From assembly GCA_030431775.1 (NCBI GenBank), contig JAUIHW010000009.1, forward strand, positions 1-46,524: a DNA stretch of 46,524 nt. Reading direction: 5' to 3'. Made by a program: the position numbers and the translations under genes. Positions 32,894 through 41,506 of the stretch are shown here, in pieces (position 1 is the first letter of the stretch; each line of letters opens with the position of its first letter). The stretch is from Gammaproteobacteria bacterium. Its GTDB lineage: Bacteria > Pseudomonadota > Gammaproteobacteria > Pseudomonadales > JAUIET01. Under the pieces are notes generated by a model, which was not told the DNA's origin, searched no databases, and saw nothing but the letters and a program-made list of their open reading frames with translations.

Positions 32894-34741
32894 ATGGTAA
32901 GCCGCAGCCTGATAGCCAGTGTCGGTTTTCTGCTGATTGTATTGTTACTACTACTTTATCGTTTTAGCGCGTCAGTCATTGTTGATGATGTGCGCGAACT
33001 GTTGCAGTCCGCAGGAGCTCGCAACATCGTCTTTACGGCGCCCATAAGCACTCAAACCAGCTTTTCCGCGCTGCAAATCCGGGCACCGGACATTCGCTAT
33101 GAGCTTGGGGGCAGGTCCTGGCATGTGGAGCAGCTTACGGCACGACTGCCGTGGTATGTGATGGTGCAGGGGTTTCGCAGTGGCAGTATTCGCCTGGACT
33201 TCAACGCACTCGAATACACGTCGTTGGATTCCGCTGCCAGCCAGGCAAATTTGCGTTCAAGTATGCAAGGTCTGACCAGTGGTTTGGCAAATTTTCTGGC
33301 GGCGATAGAAGGCCTGGAAATCAGGGCGCATATCAAGCAGTTTAAGCGTGCTGCAGTTGACGGGCGGCAACGGCCAGCAACAATACACGGCCTGCATGGC
33401 CGCCTGAGTCGGCATGGATTGCAGCTGCAGGCTGACAGTTTTCGGCAAACTAAGCTGATAGCAAACCTTACTTACGATGCGCCCGACCGGGATGCAGTTT
33501 ATTCCGGAACAATTGAAATTCAGGCACAGGCCAATGTTGGCAGAAGCAGGCAGTCTTTGGCTGGGCGCTGGCGTATATCACCCAAAGCATTTCAGCTAGA
33601 ACGCATCACGGGCCGGCAAAGTGGCCGCCAGGTGCTTGCGGGCGCAGCGGCAATGGATTGGGGACAAAAGCCGGCTTTACTTGGCGCAAAACTTACTGCG
33701 AAGCAGCTTGATCTGGGGCTACTGTACAGCCTCGTCGGCCAAGAAGACGGCGATTCCGCTACAGCTACATCGCCGCCAAGTCAGTTGTTTTCGCGACAAG
33801 AGTTGCCGTACGAATTACTTGCGGATACCGCCATCCAGGTTGAGCTTGATGTTAGTGATGCACACATTGATGGCCAGCCGGTATTAAGCACAAGGGCTGA
33901 ATTCAGAGCGGCCAATGACTCAATGTATTTGCGCGCAACGCCTATGGTGCTTGCCACGGGTCACGCAAAGCTGGAATTAGAAGGTCTAGGCCTGGCCACC
34001 GAACCACGGTTTACCCTGGTCTTCGAGGCTGATGGTGTGGACTGGTCAGCGTTTCATCCTGAACTGCTCATCAGCGATGGCTTACAACTTGGCATAATGG
34101 ACGCCAATATCGCCCTGCGTTGGTCAGGGCTAACCCCACACGAACACGCCAGTTCACTGGCAGGTACGTTCGACGTGGCGCTTGGCCCATCAGTATTGTC
34201 CAATCGATATTATGCTGTGATGGACAAAGCGCTGGTTTCATGGCTTGGCACACAGGTAAGTGCTTTGTGGAGCAGGGCCACTGACAGTGGCCCCGGGGCC
34301 AGGAAAGCTGAAAACTATCGCGACCTGGAAATTGAGTGTATCAACATTAACTCTGTATTGGATCAGGGTTATGCCGCATTCTACGAAGGCCTACTGCTGG
34401 AATCTAAAAACAACCTACTGATCAGCTCAGGTTATATTGATTTTCACACTGAACTTTTGGGTTTTCAGTTCCGCACTCGCCGTAAACGTTTGCTGGACTG
34501 GAGTCCGGCCAGTGCGGCGAAGTTTTTTGAAGTTTCCGGAAGTCTGTCCAATTGGTCTTACAATACCAATCCAATTGAAGCCGCTAAGCAAGGTGCGATT
34601 GCAGCCGCTGGCCTGGTGTGGGGTCCGGTCACGCCGACCGCGGTAGTGGCCATCACTGAAATGGCACGTGCCAGTCGGAAAAAAAAGCCCAAGTGCGTGC
34701 CTGAATTACCGCAGCGACAAGTACCTTCTGTTATACACTAA
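32894..34741 (+). CDS. AsmA-like envelope protein
   Basis: A 615-residue protein with one N-terminal transmembrane segment (about 6-27) and a long beta-rich periplasmic region with repeated AsmA/DUF748-like strands. Example segments are LQADSFRQTKLIANLTYDAP, LGLATEPRFTLVF and LLISSGYIDFHTELLGFQF. AsmA-type proteins are thought to support lipid transport or outer-membrane assembly. The C-terminus ends in a basic tail. It is coupled to the M15 peptidase gene and lies 30 bases upstream of the first aryl-polyene gene, so the transcript may run on into the cluster. Confidence 0.8.
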   Translation: MVSRSLIASVGFLLIVLLLLLYRFSASVIVDDVRELLQSAGARNIVFTAPISTQTSFSALQIRAPDIRYELGGRSWHVEQLTARLPWYVMVQGFRSGSIRLDFNALEYTSLDSAASQANLRSSMQGLTSGLANFLAAIEGLEIRAHIKQFKRAAVDGRQRPATIHGLHGRLSRHGLQLQADSFRQTKLIANLTYDAPDRDAVYSGTIEIQAQANVGRSRQSLAGRWRISPKAFQLERITGRQSGRQVLAGAAAMDWGQKPALLGAKLTAKQLDLGLLYSLVGQEDGDSATATSPPSQLFSRQELPYELLADTAIQVELDVSDAHIDGQPVLSTRAEFRAANDSMYLRATPMVLATGHAKLELEGLGLATEPRFTLVFEADGVDWSAFHPELLISDGLQLGIMDANIALRWSGLTPHEHASSLAGTFDVALGPSVLSNRYYAVMDKALVSWLGTQVSALWSRATDSGPGARKAENYRDLEIECININSVLDQGYAAFYEGLLLESKNNLLISSGYIDFHTELLGFQFRTRRKRLLDWSPASAAKFFEVSGSLSNWSYNTNPIEAAKQGAIAAAGLVWGPVTPTAVVAITEMARASRKKKPKCVPELPQRQVPSVIH

Positions 34742-34771
34742 GCGTTTCTCAAGGGGCTGAAGCCTGGCTTA

Positions 34772-35344
34772 ATGAAGATTGCAAGCCGTTGCTTTGCGGC
34801 AATCCTTGCAGCAATCTTAATGCTGTATCCACTACTGGTTTATTGCGGGCTTGAGTCGCTTGGTCCAGGAGCACTGGCCTTTTTGCTGCTGCTGGCCAGC
34901 GTGGCGCGTGCACTGTTCGCTAAGCAGGGTGCTTTGCAATGGGTCGGGATACTGGTGGCCGCCGCACTCTGCGGGGCTGTTATCTGGACGGACAGTATTG
35001 ACTATTTATTGGTATACCCGGTGTTAATCAGTCTGCTGGTGTCCTTTGCCTTTCTGTTGTCTCTGCGCGGGCCGGTAACACTCATTGAAAAAGTTGCCCG
35101 CCTGGCTGGCCAGCAAGTGCCTCAGTATGCGAAATCTTACCTCCGAAAACTCACCCTGATATGGGGTATCCTATTGCTTGTAAATGCCGTTGTCGCTGGC
35201 TATACCGCTTGTTGCATGTCACTGCAATTCTGGGCCCTCTACAATGGCTTACTCTCCTATTTACTGTTTGTCGGGTTCTTTGTATTAGAACTGGGCTTTC
35301 GCCAATGGTATAAACGCAGTATCGAAGCCAGAGTAAAACAATGA
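34772..35344 (+). CDS. COG4648-type membrane protein of aryl-polyene clusters
   Basis: A 190-residue protein with about six transmembrane segments. The sequence (YLRKLTLIWGILLLVNAVVA, FVLELGFRQWYKR) resembles the COG4648 predicted membrane protein that recurs in aryl-polyene and related fatty-acid-like pigment clusters. Its function is unknown; a role in membrane assembly or export is plausible. It begins the rightward biosynthetic block and overlaps the next gene by 4 bases. Confidence 0.8.
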   Translation: MKIASRCFAAILAAILMLYPLLVYCGLESLGPGALAFLLLLASVARALFAKQGALQWVGILVAAALCGAVIWTDSIDYLLVYPVLISLLVSFAFLLSLRGPVTLIEKVARLAGQQVPQYAKSYLRKLTLIWGILLLVNAVVAGYTACCMSLQFWALYNGLLSYLLFVGFFVLELGFRQWYKRSIEARVKQ

Positions 35345-35763
35345 ACCCAGTCCAAGCAATGCTTGCGCCGAACAATAATCTGTGTGGCTGGCCGCCAATA
35401 GTACAGTCCAGCACACAAAGTGATGAGCTAACGGCGCAGCTGGAAATAGGCGCAGAGCTGCCTTATTTCGACGGCCATTTTGATGGTCGACCTGTTCTTC
35501 CAGGTGTGGTGCAAACTCACTGGGCTGCACAGTTGGCACAAACCTGGTGCGCTACCAAGAGCGCCCGTTGTGAGCTGCGGGCAGTAAAGTTCTACCATCT
35601 GGTCGTGCCTGGTACAGTGCTGGAACTGCATTTGCATCGATCGGCTGGTAACGGTGTTCCCGGCAGAGAAACGGTGCAGTTTCACTACCGGGCCCTATGC
35701 TCTGAAAAACACGGCCCTGCTGGCCAGGCCGTATCGCAAGGGAAACTGATATTTCACTCATGA
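35341..35763 (+). CDS. Hotdog-fold 3-hydroxyacyl-ACP dehydratase (ApeI-like)
   Basis: A 140-residue hotdog protein. The catalytic His46 lies in YFDGHFDGRPVLPGVVQ (42-58), the FabZ-like signature. In studied aryl-polyene systems an ApeI-like dehydratase works as a heterodimer with ApeP to remove water from the 3-hydroxyacyl-ACP and create the conjugated double bonds. It overlaps both neighbours by 4 bases. Here ApeI- and ApeP-like genes are separated by GT2 and acyltransferase genes. Confidence 0.9.
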   Translation: MNPVQAMLAPNNNLCGWPPIVQSSTQSDELTAQLEIGAELPYFDGHFDGRPVLPGVVQTHWAAQLAQTWCATKSARCELRAVKFYHLVVPGTVLELHLHRSAGNGVPGRETVQFHYRALCSEKHGPAGQAVSQGKLIFHS

Positions 35764-36506
35764 ACGCCTGTCTGTTGGTGCCGCATTACAATCACCTGGC
35801 ACAGTTTCGAGAATTTTTACCCGCTCTTGAGGCGACCGGTCTGCCGCTTATCGTTGTTGATGATGGCAGCACAGCCGTACAGCGTACCGGCTTGCGCGAG
35901 CTGCTGGCGCAACGCCCGGCAGCCAGCCTGATCGAAATGCCAGCCAATGTCGGTAAGGGCTGTGCAGTGATTCAGGGTATGCACGGCGCCCTTGCACAGG
36001 GCTTTACGCATGCGGTGCAGATCGACGCTGACGGTCAACATGATTGCCGCAGCGTGCCAGCAATGCTGGAAATGAGCCAGCAGTACCCCACAGCGATAGT
36101 GTCTGCCCTACCGCAGTTCGATGAGAGTATTCCACCGGTTCGCTACTGGGGGCGCAAGATTACCTTGTATCTGAGCCAGTTCGAATCCATGTCCCGGCAA
36201 ATCGAAGACGCCATGTGCGGCTTTCGGGTTTACCCGTTGCGGGAAATGGTGGCTGTGGAAGGACAGCACAGTCTCGGCAAGGGCATGGATTTCGATGCAG
36301 AAATTCTGGTTAAGTCAGTGTGGGCAGGAGTCGATATCAAATACGTAGCGTCGCCGGTTGTTTATATTGCCAACGGGGTGTCGCACTTTCGCTATCTGCA
36401 GGATAACTGGCTGATGGTTCTTATGCATACACGTTTGATCGTTGGCGCGCTGCTACGTTATCCGGGGCGATTGTTGGGTTTCGCCCGAGCGGCTGTCGCC
36501 CGGTGA
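35760..36506 (+). CDS. Family 2 glycosyltransferase of the aryl-polyene locus
   Basis: A 248-residue GT2 enzyme with VVDDGS at about 34-39, and QIDADGQHD near 89-97 providing the metal-binding DxD. GKGMDFDAEILVKSV lies downstream. In aryl-polyene loci a GT2 is encoded with, or fused to, an acyltransferase and is thought to help attach the polyene to a lipid. The stop overlaps the acyltransferase GTG start (GTGA). It lacks transmembrane helices and should act at the cytoplasmic face. Confidence 0.88.
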   Translation: MNACLLVPHYNHLAQFREFLPALEATGLPLIVVDDGSTAVQRTGLRELLAQRPAASLIEMPANVGKGCAVIQGMHGALAQGFTHAVQIDADGQHDCRSVPAMLEMSQQYPTAIVSALPQFDESIPPVRYWGRKITLYLSQFESMSRQIEDAMCGFRVYPLREMVAVEGQHSLGKGMDFDAEILVKSVWAGVDIKYVASPVVYIANGVSHFRYLQDNWLMVLMHTRLIVGALLRYPGRLLGFARAAVAR

Positions 36507-37450
36507 ATACGCAGGCCACGCACTGGTCTCGCATCAGTGAGGCGGGCAGCGTCAATGGTATGCGTCTGTTGTTCTGGCTGCATCGGCTGTTGGGGCGTGC
36601 CCTGTTCAGCGCAACCCTGCGCCCGGTGATGCTGTACTTCATGTTGCGCCGTGGTGAAGCCAGGCGAGCCTCCCTACAGTACCTGCGTCAAGTGCATCAG
36701 CAGCAAGCAGCTGCGTTAGAACAACTGCAAAAGCCGGGTTATTTCGCCGTATTCCAGCATTTTATTCAGTTTGGCGAGGCCATTCTCGACAAGGTGCTGG
36801 CTTGGAGCGAAGACATCAAGGAATCGAACTTCAATGTCCTCAATCGGCCTGCACTTGACACCCTGTTAGCCGATCCGCGCGGCCAACTGATTATTGGCTC
36901 GCATTTTGGCAACATCGAATACAGTCGTGGTTTCATGCACCGCAACCGTGACACCGCCGTCAATGCACTTGTGTACGACCAGCACGCGTCGCGTTTTGCA
37001 GAAATAATGGAGCAAATCAATCCAGAGTCGCGTATCAATCTGTTTCAGGTTGATGAGCTTAGCATACCGGTAGTGTTAGAGCTGAAGCGCCGCATCGACC
37101 AGGGCGAATGGCTGGTTATTGCTGGCGACCGGGTTCCCCTGAGCGGTGAAACCCGCACTGTGGAAGTGGAGTTTCTTGGCCGCAAGGCTTTGTTGCCAGT
37201 GGGCCCTTATATACTTGCGCAATCTCTGCAATGTCCTGTTCACCTGCTCTTTTCCTATCGCAACGGGAGCAAGGTGGACATTGAATTTGTGCCCTTTGCT
37301 GAGCAGCTGTCCCTGCCACGCAAAGAACGTGAGACGCGAATAGCCAGTTATGCGCAGCAGTTTGCCGACCTTCTGCAGCAGCATGTTCTGAAGCATCCCC
37401 TGCAGTGGTTCAACTTCTACGACTTCTGGCAGGCCGGGCGTTCCCAGTGA
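36503..37450 (+). CDS. LpxL/HtrB-like acyltransferase of the aryl-polyene locus
   Basis: A 315-residue lysophospholipid/lipid A-type acyltransferase. The HX4E catalytic pair lies in SHFGNIE (His in SHF and Glu five residues on), and GDRVPLSGE follows. In the E. coli locus this function is fused to the glycosyltransferase; here the two are separate and coupled by a GTGA overlap. It is expected to transfer the acyl chain to the anchor. Its own stop overlaps the GTG of the next dehydratase gene. Confidence 0.88.
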   Translation: MNTQATHWSRISEAGSVNGMRLLFWLHRLLGRALFSATLRPVMLYFMLRRGEARRASLQYLRQVHQQQAAALEQLQKPGYFAVFQHFIQFGEAILDKVLAWSEDIKESNFNVLNRPALDTLLADPRGQLIIGSHFGNIEYSRGFMHRNRDTAVNALVYDQHASRFAEIMEQINPESRINLFQVDELSIPVVLELKRRIDQGEWLVIAGDRVPLSGETRTVEVEFLGRKALLPVGPYILAQSLQCPVHLLFSYRNGSKVDIEFVPFAEQLSLPRKERETRIASYAQQFADLLQQHVLKHPLQWFNFYDFWQAGRSQ

Positions 37451-37884
37451 GCCGGAAACATTCCATCGAAGCGTTGATTCCGCATCGTCGGCAAATGTGT
37501 CTGATTGACCGAATTATCAGCCTGGATGCCGGCAGCGCTCGGTGTGAAGTGGACATCAAACCCGGTGGCTTGTTTGTCGATGAGGCCGGCTGCGTGCCGG
37601 TGTGGGTAGGGCTTGAGTATATGGGCCAGACCGCAGCTCTGATCGGTGGTTACCAGGCAAGTCAGGCTGTGGAATGTGGGTCTGCGGTGGATGAGAAAGC
37701 CGGCTACCTGGCGGCTTGTCGACAGTACCGTAGTTATGTCTGTGAATTTCTGCCGGGCGTGCTGACCACACGCTGCGTTGAAAACGGTTTGCTCGGTGAT
37801 ACCATGGCGCAGTACATCTGCACCATCCATGACCAGCAAGATCAGCTGCTGGCCGAAGCAACCTTGACTGTGGTTCGAATGTAA
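37447..37884 (+). CDS. ApeP-like hotdog 3-hydroxyacyl-ACP dehydratase
   Basis: A 145-residue hotdog protein with IPHRRQMCLIDRI near 11-23 and VGLEYMGQTAALIGG near 54-68, the segments typical of the ApeP dehydratase that pairs with ApeI. GTG 37447 overlaps the acyltransferase stop (GTGA); the longer open frame from 37405 runs inside that gene. It is followed immediately by the ketoreductase gene, the order P-Q-R known from other aryl-polyene clusters. Confidence 0.85.
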   Translation: MSRKHSIEALIPHRRQMCLIDRIISLDAGSARCEVDIKPGGLFVDEAGCVPVWVGLEYMGQTAALIGGYQASQAVECGSAVDEKAGYLAACRQYRSYVCEFLPGVLTTRCVENGLLGDTMAQYICTIHDQQDQLLAEATLTVVRM

Positions 37885-38637
37885 ATGGCAAAAAATGAGC
37901 AAGGTAATGAGCTGGAACGCATACTGGTAACCGGCTCCAGCCGCGGCATTGGGCGGGCAATAGCGCTTTTCCTGGGCCAGCGGAGCGCCACCGAAGTGGT
38001 GGTGCACTGCGTTAACAAGGTCGCTGAGGCTGAGGCCTGTTGCGAAGAAATCCGCAACTCAGGTGGGCAGGCAAGCTGTCTGCAGTTTGACGTGTCAAAC
38101 CGGGAGCAGGCTGCCGAGGTGTTGACGGCAGACATTGCCAGTAACGGTGCCTACTACGGCGTGGTGTTGAATGCCGGTATTACCGACGATGCCATCTTTC
38201 CCGCTATGTCGGGTGTCGCCTGGGATAAGGTCATCGCCACGAACCTGGGTGGCTTCTACAATGTGTTATCGCCCTTGATCATGCCCATGATCCGTCGTCG
38301 CAAGCCTGGTCGCATCGTAACCATCAGTTCGGCTTCTGGCGAAATGGGTAATCCCGGTCAGGCGAACTATAGCGCGGCCAAAGCCGGCATTATTGGGGCC
38401 AGTAAAGCACTGGCACTGGAGTTAGCCAGCCGCAAAATTACGGTGAATTGCGTCACACCGGGCTTTATCGAAACCGAGATGACCGCTGACCTGCCCATGG
38501 AGCAGCTGCTGCAAGGCGTGCCGCTGGGCAGAGCCGGGTCGGCCGAAGAAGTGGCCTCGCTGGTGAACTACCTGATGTCGGCGGACTCCGCCTACATCAC
38601 CCGCCAGGTGATAGCCGTGAACGGAGGGTTGTATTGA
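37885..38637 (+). CDS. 3-oxoacyl-ACP reductase, FabG/ApeQ type
   Basis: A 250-residue short-chain dehydrogenase that reduces the 3-keto group of the growing chain with NADPH. TGSSRGIG is at 16-23, NAG at 96-98, Asn120 in TNLGG, Ser149 in ISSASG, and Tyr162 and Lys166 in NYSAAK, giving a full catalytic tetrad. The C-terminal VNGG is usual. ATG 37885 directly follows the dehydratase stop, and the gene overlaps the ketosynthase start by 4 bases. Confidence 0.93.
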   Translation: MAKNEQGNELERILVTGSSRGIGRAIALFLGQRSATEVVVHCVNKVAEAEACCEEIRNSGGQASCLQFDVSNREQAAEVLTADIASNGAYYGVVLNAGITDDAIFPAMSGVAWDKVIATNLGGFYNVLSPLIMPMIRRRKPGRIVTISSASGEMGNPGQANYSAAKAGIIGASKALALELASRKITVNCVTPGFIETEMTADLPMEQLLQGVPLGRAGSAEEVASLVNYLMSADSAYITRQVIAVNGGLY

Positions 38638-39860
38638 CCCGGCGGGTTGTGGTCAGCGGGGCCAGCGGCGTCACCGCGCTGGGCAGCTCCTGGGAAGCGT
38701 GTCGGCAATCACTGCTGCAGTTGCGCAACCGCGTACGTCTGATGGAAGAGTGGGCCATCTACCCGGATCTGAACAGTCGGCTGGGTGCGCCCATCGATGC
38801 GTTCAAACCACCGGCGCATTACGGCCGTAAACAGCTTCGCAGCCAGGGACGGGTTGCCCAGCTGGCGGTATGTGCCACGGAACAGGCTCTGCAGTCAGCC
38901 GAATTGCTCGGCAGCGACATCATCAGCAGTCCTGCCACCGGTGTGGCATATGGCTCAGCAACTGGCAGTTCCGACGCTGCACTGGAGTTTTTCAGCCTGC
39001 TTGAAGAGCAGTCCATGCGGCGCATCAATGGCACCACATACGTGCGAATGATGAGCCATACTGCGGCGGTCAACATCAGCGTGTTTTTTGCTACCGGTGG
39101 CCGCCTGATCACCAGCAACACCGCTTGCACCGCGGGCAGCCAGGGCATTGGTTTTGCCTATGAGTCCATCAAGGATGGTAGACAAACGGTGATGCTCGCT
39201 GGCGGAGCAGAAGAGCTGTGCCCCACACAGACCGCTGTATTCGATGTGTTATACGCCGCCAGTACCGCAAACGACAAACCGCACTGGGTGCCGCGGCCAT
39301 TTGACCAGGCCCGCGATGGTCTTGTCATCGGCGAAGGTGCGGCCACTCTGGTTCTGGAAGAACGCGAACATGCTTTGGCACGGGGTGCGCCGATGCTGGC
39401 GGAAGTGGTTGGTTTTGCAACGAATACCGATGGCGTTCACCTTACCCAGCCTGAACAGCACACCATGGCGGCCGTAATGCGAGCGGCGCTGGATGATGCC
39501 GGTCTCGCGGCCGACGACATCGGCTTTGTCAGTGGCCACGGTACCGCAACGCAACGCGGTGACATTGCCGAAAGTCAGGCGACCCGCGATGTGTTTCAGC
39601 GCGCCGTACCTTTCAGCTCGCTGAAAAGTTATATCGGTCATTCGCTGGGTGCCTGCGGCGCAATAGAAGCCTGGTTAGGCATCATGATGCTGCGGGAAGG
39701 CTGGGTGGCGCCCACAATCAATTTGGACACTATCGATCCACAATGCGCCGATCTGGATTACATTCGCGAGTCCAGCCGGCCGCTGAGCTGCGAATACTTC
39801 ATGTCGAACAATTTCGCCTTTGGTGGCGTCAACACATCACTGATTTTCCGGCTCTGCTAG
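38634..39860 (+). CDS. Beta-ketoacyl-ACP synthase, FabF/ApeR type
   Basis: A 408-residue ketosynthase that condenses the starter or growing chain with malonyl-ACP. The catalytic triad is Cys165 in SNTACTAGSQG, His302 in GHGTATQRGD and His336 in YIGHSLGACG, with Lys331 nearby. It is therefore an active condensing enzyme rather than a chain-length factor. It starts at TTG 38634 after GGAGGG and overlaps the ketoreductase stop. Its 3' end overlaps the convergent lipase gene by 24 bases. A second, partner ketosynthase expected from related clusters is not in the window. Confidence 0.92.
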   Translation: MTRRVVVSGASGVTALGSSWEACRQSLLQLRNRVRLMEEWAIYPDLNSRLGAPIDAFKPPAHYGRKQLRSQGRVAQLAVCATEQALQSAELLGSDIISSPATGVAYGSATGSSDAALEFFSLLEEQSMRRINGTTYVRMMSHTAAVNISVFFATGGRLITSNTACTAGSQGIGFAYESIKDGRQTVMLAGGAEELCPTQTAVFDVLYAASTANDKPHWVPRPFDQARDGLVIGEGAATLVLEEREHALARGAPMLAEVVGFATNTDGVHLTQPEQHTMAAVMRAALDDAGLAADDIGFVSGHGTATQRGDIAESQATRDVFQRAVPFSSLKSYIGHSLGACGAIEAWLGIMMLREGWVAPTINLDTIDPQCADLDYIRESSRPLSCEYFMSNNFAFGGVNTSLIFRLC

Positions 39861-41111
39861 GGCCTGTTCAATTGCCGCGATGGTTCTTGGGTGTGTCAAT
39901 ATACCCACGTGGTCTTCATCTACCCCAACCAGGCGCTGCGCCCGGTCCTGCATTAAAGGGTCGAGTTGTGAGCGCAGTGCCACTACCCCGTCGTTAGGTT
40001 CACCCTGCAACAGGCTATTGCCCTCATGACTGAACAACATGGTGTAATCGATAGGCGCCGGCAGCTCAAAGGTGCGCAACAAACGGATAAAGCGGCTGCT
40101 GGGTGCAATATCCTGCCAGACCGGAACCTCAACCGGTGAGTATTCAAGCCCGGTTTCGGCGACTTTATGTCCCAGCCAGGGCACCGAGATTGATATGAAG
40201 TGCTGCAAAGCATCGCTGTTGCCGGCGCGGTGTTGCATGTGGATAAACCGCTTGGCCACCAGGCCGCCCATGCTGTGTGCCAGCACTGAGTATTGTTGCC
40301 CGGGCACCCGAATTAACAGCTCGTCCACTATTTGCGACAGCACATAAGCATTGTCGTCGATACTCATGGCCGACGGATAATGGTATAGCGCGATGCGATA
40401 CGGTGCGGTCTCCAACTTCTCCAGCAGCTGTTCAAACACTTTGGGAGAGCCATTTATGCCGTGAACCATAATCAATAAAGGCCGGTCATTCGAGCCGTCA
40501 GCCCAGCTCTCGGTCAGGTAGAAACCGTAACCCACCTCCAGCGCCCAGCGTGAGGGTTCCCACATACCGCTGGCGATTGCTTCGGCGCTGAATCGTGGGT
40601 CGTTGAAATCCACCGGAACGCCCATGTTACGCACTGTTCGGTCAAACTGTTGCAGGCCGCCTACCGACACATCTGCATTGAATGGCAGGCGCTCGGCAGT
40701 GCTTTGCGTGGTGAATTGCAGGCGGTTGATTTGCCATGCATCGCTGTCAGTTCCAAGACGGTTTTGCCGCAGCGGTTCATTCGCCCTGGCAACCGGTTCA
40801 CCTGTTTGATAAACAAAATCGCCGTTTTGATCGAGGAATGCAAAAAGCTGGTAATGCCCCTGCACCTGCTGGAAGTTAAAGCGTCCGGAGCGGTCTGGAA
40901 AGCGATAGTCCAGCGCAGTCAGGGTGCCGTCGCTTGCCGACTGGCTTGCCAGCAGCGCAATGGCCTGCCCTTTCAGTTCCGACTCAACCTGGCCGCTGAT
41001 AATGCTAACACTGTCGTACAGCTGTTCCAGGTCGTCGCGTAACTTCAACAGCTCGCACGCCGACAGGCTGGCGAGTACGCTGGCCAGGACTAGCCAGCGC
41101 ATAACGGTCAT
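39837..41111 (-). CDS. Alpha/beta-hydrolase lipoprotein (lipase-like)
   Basis: A 424-residue lipoprotein with lipobox LSAC (Cys19). A modular N-terminal region (about 40-160) includes a DQNGDF segment. A lipase-like hydrolase domain follows (about 205-424), with oxyanion-side HGING at 217-221 and nucleophile Ser280 in AHSMGGL; candidate Asp and His lie in GEPNDGVVAL and DEDHVGI. It should act as an esterase in the periplasm or at the outer membrane. Its ATG at 41111 overlaps the stop of the small exported gene (ATGA), so it is coupled to the chorismatase operon. Its substrate could be an aryl-polyene ester. Confidence 0.82.
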   Translation of the reverse strand: MTVMRWLVLASVLASLSACELLKLRDDLEQLYDSVSIISGQVESELKGQAIALLASQSASDGTLTALDYRFPDRSGRFNFQQVQGHYQLFAFLDQNGDFVYQTGEPVARANEPLRQNRLGTDSDAWQINRLQFTTQSTAERLPFNADVSVGGLQQFDRTVRNMGVPVDFNDPRFSAEAIASGMWEPSRWALEVGYGFYLTESWADGSNDRPLLIMVHGINGSPKVFEQLLEKLETAPYRIALYHYPSAMSIDDNAYVLSQIVDELLIRVPGQQYSVLAHSMGGLVAKRFIHMQHRAGNSDALQHFISISVPWLGHKVAETGLEYSPVEVPVWQDIAPSSRFIRLLRTFELPAPIDYTMLFSHEGNSLLQGEPNDGVVALRSQLDPLMQDRAQRLVGVDEDHVGILTHPRTIAAIEQALAEPENQ

Positions 41112-41506
41112 TTAAAGGCTTTCAGACTGAGAGCATTCTGTACATCGGTATCAAGCGTTTTAACCCATTTGTTGTACGCCCGATGAATCTTGCCCTCTTT
41201 GTACTTCAGGTTATTGCTGTCCTTGTACAGCAGGCTGTAGGACTTGGCGCTGAAACGCACATCAATTTTTGCCATATGGCTGCGCACGTGCAGTAAGCCT
41301 TCCATATGCCCGTCAGCCACTTTTCTGAATTTCCAGCCGCGTTTGCCGCCCACTTCAATGATGGTTGCGGCAACATCTTGTGCGGAGAATCCATCGGGCA
41401 CCACCGAGTCTTCAATATTCATGACCTTGGCGGCTTGTGATTGCGCTGAAAAAAGCAGCAGGAAGGCAAGCAGCAAGCCGTTTGAAAAAGCAATAGAGTT
41501 GTTCAT
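41108..41506 (-). CDS. Small exported protein of the chorismatase operon
   Basis: A 132-residue protein with a signal peptide (about 1-24, ending QSQA-A) and a compact mature domain (RGWKFRKVADGHMEG, SYSLLYKDSNNLKY, KIHRAYNKW). I recall similar stand-alone hypothetical proteins in other proteobacteria, so it is not restricted to pigment clusters; no function is known. AAGGAGG lies 8 bases before ATG 41506, and this ATG overlaps the chorismatase stop (ATGA). Confidence 0.65.
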   Translation of the reverse strand: MNNSIAFSNGLLLAFLLLFSAQSQAAKVMNIEDSVVPDGFSAQDVAATIIEVGGKRGWKFRKVADGHMEGLLHVRSHMAKIDVRFSAKSYSLLYKDSNNLKYKEGKIHRAYNKWVKTLDTDVQNALSLKAFK

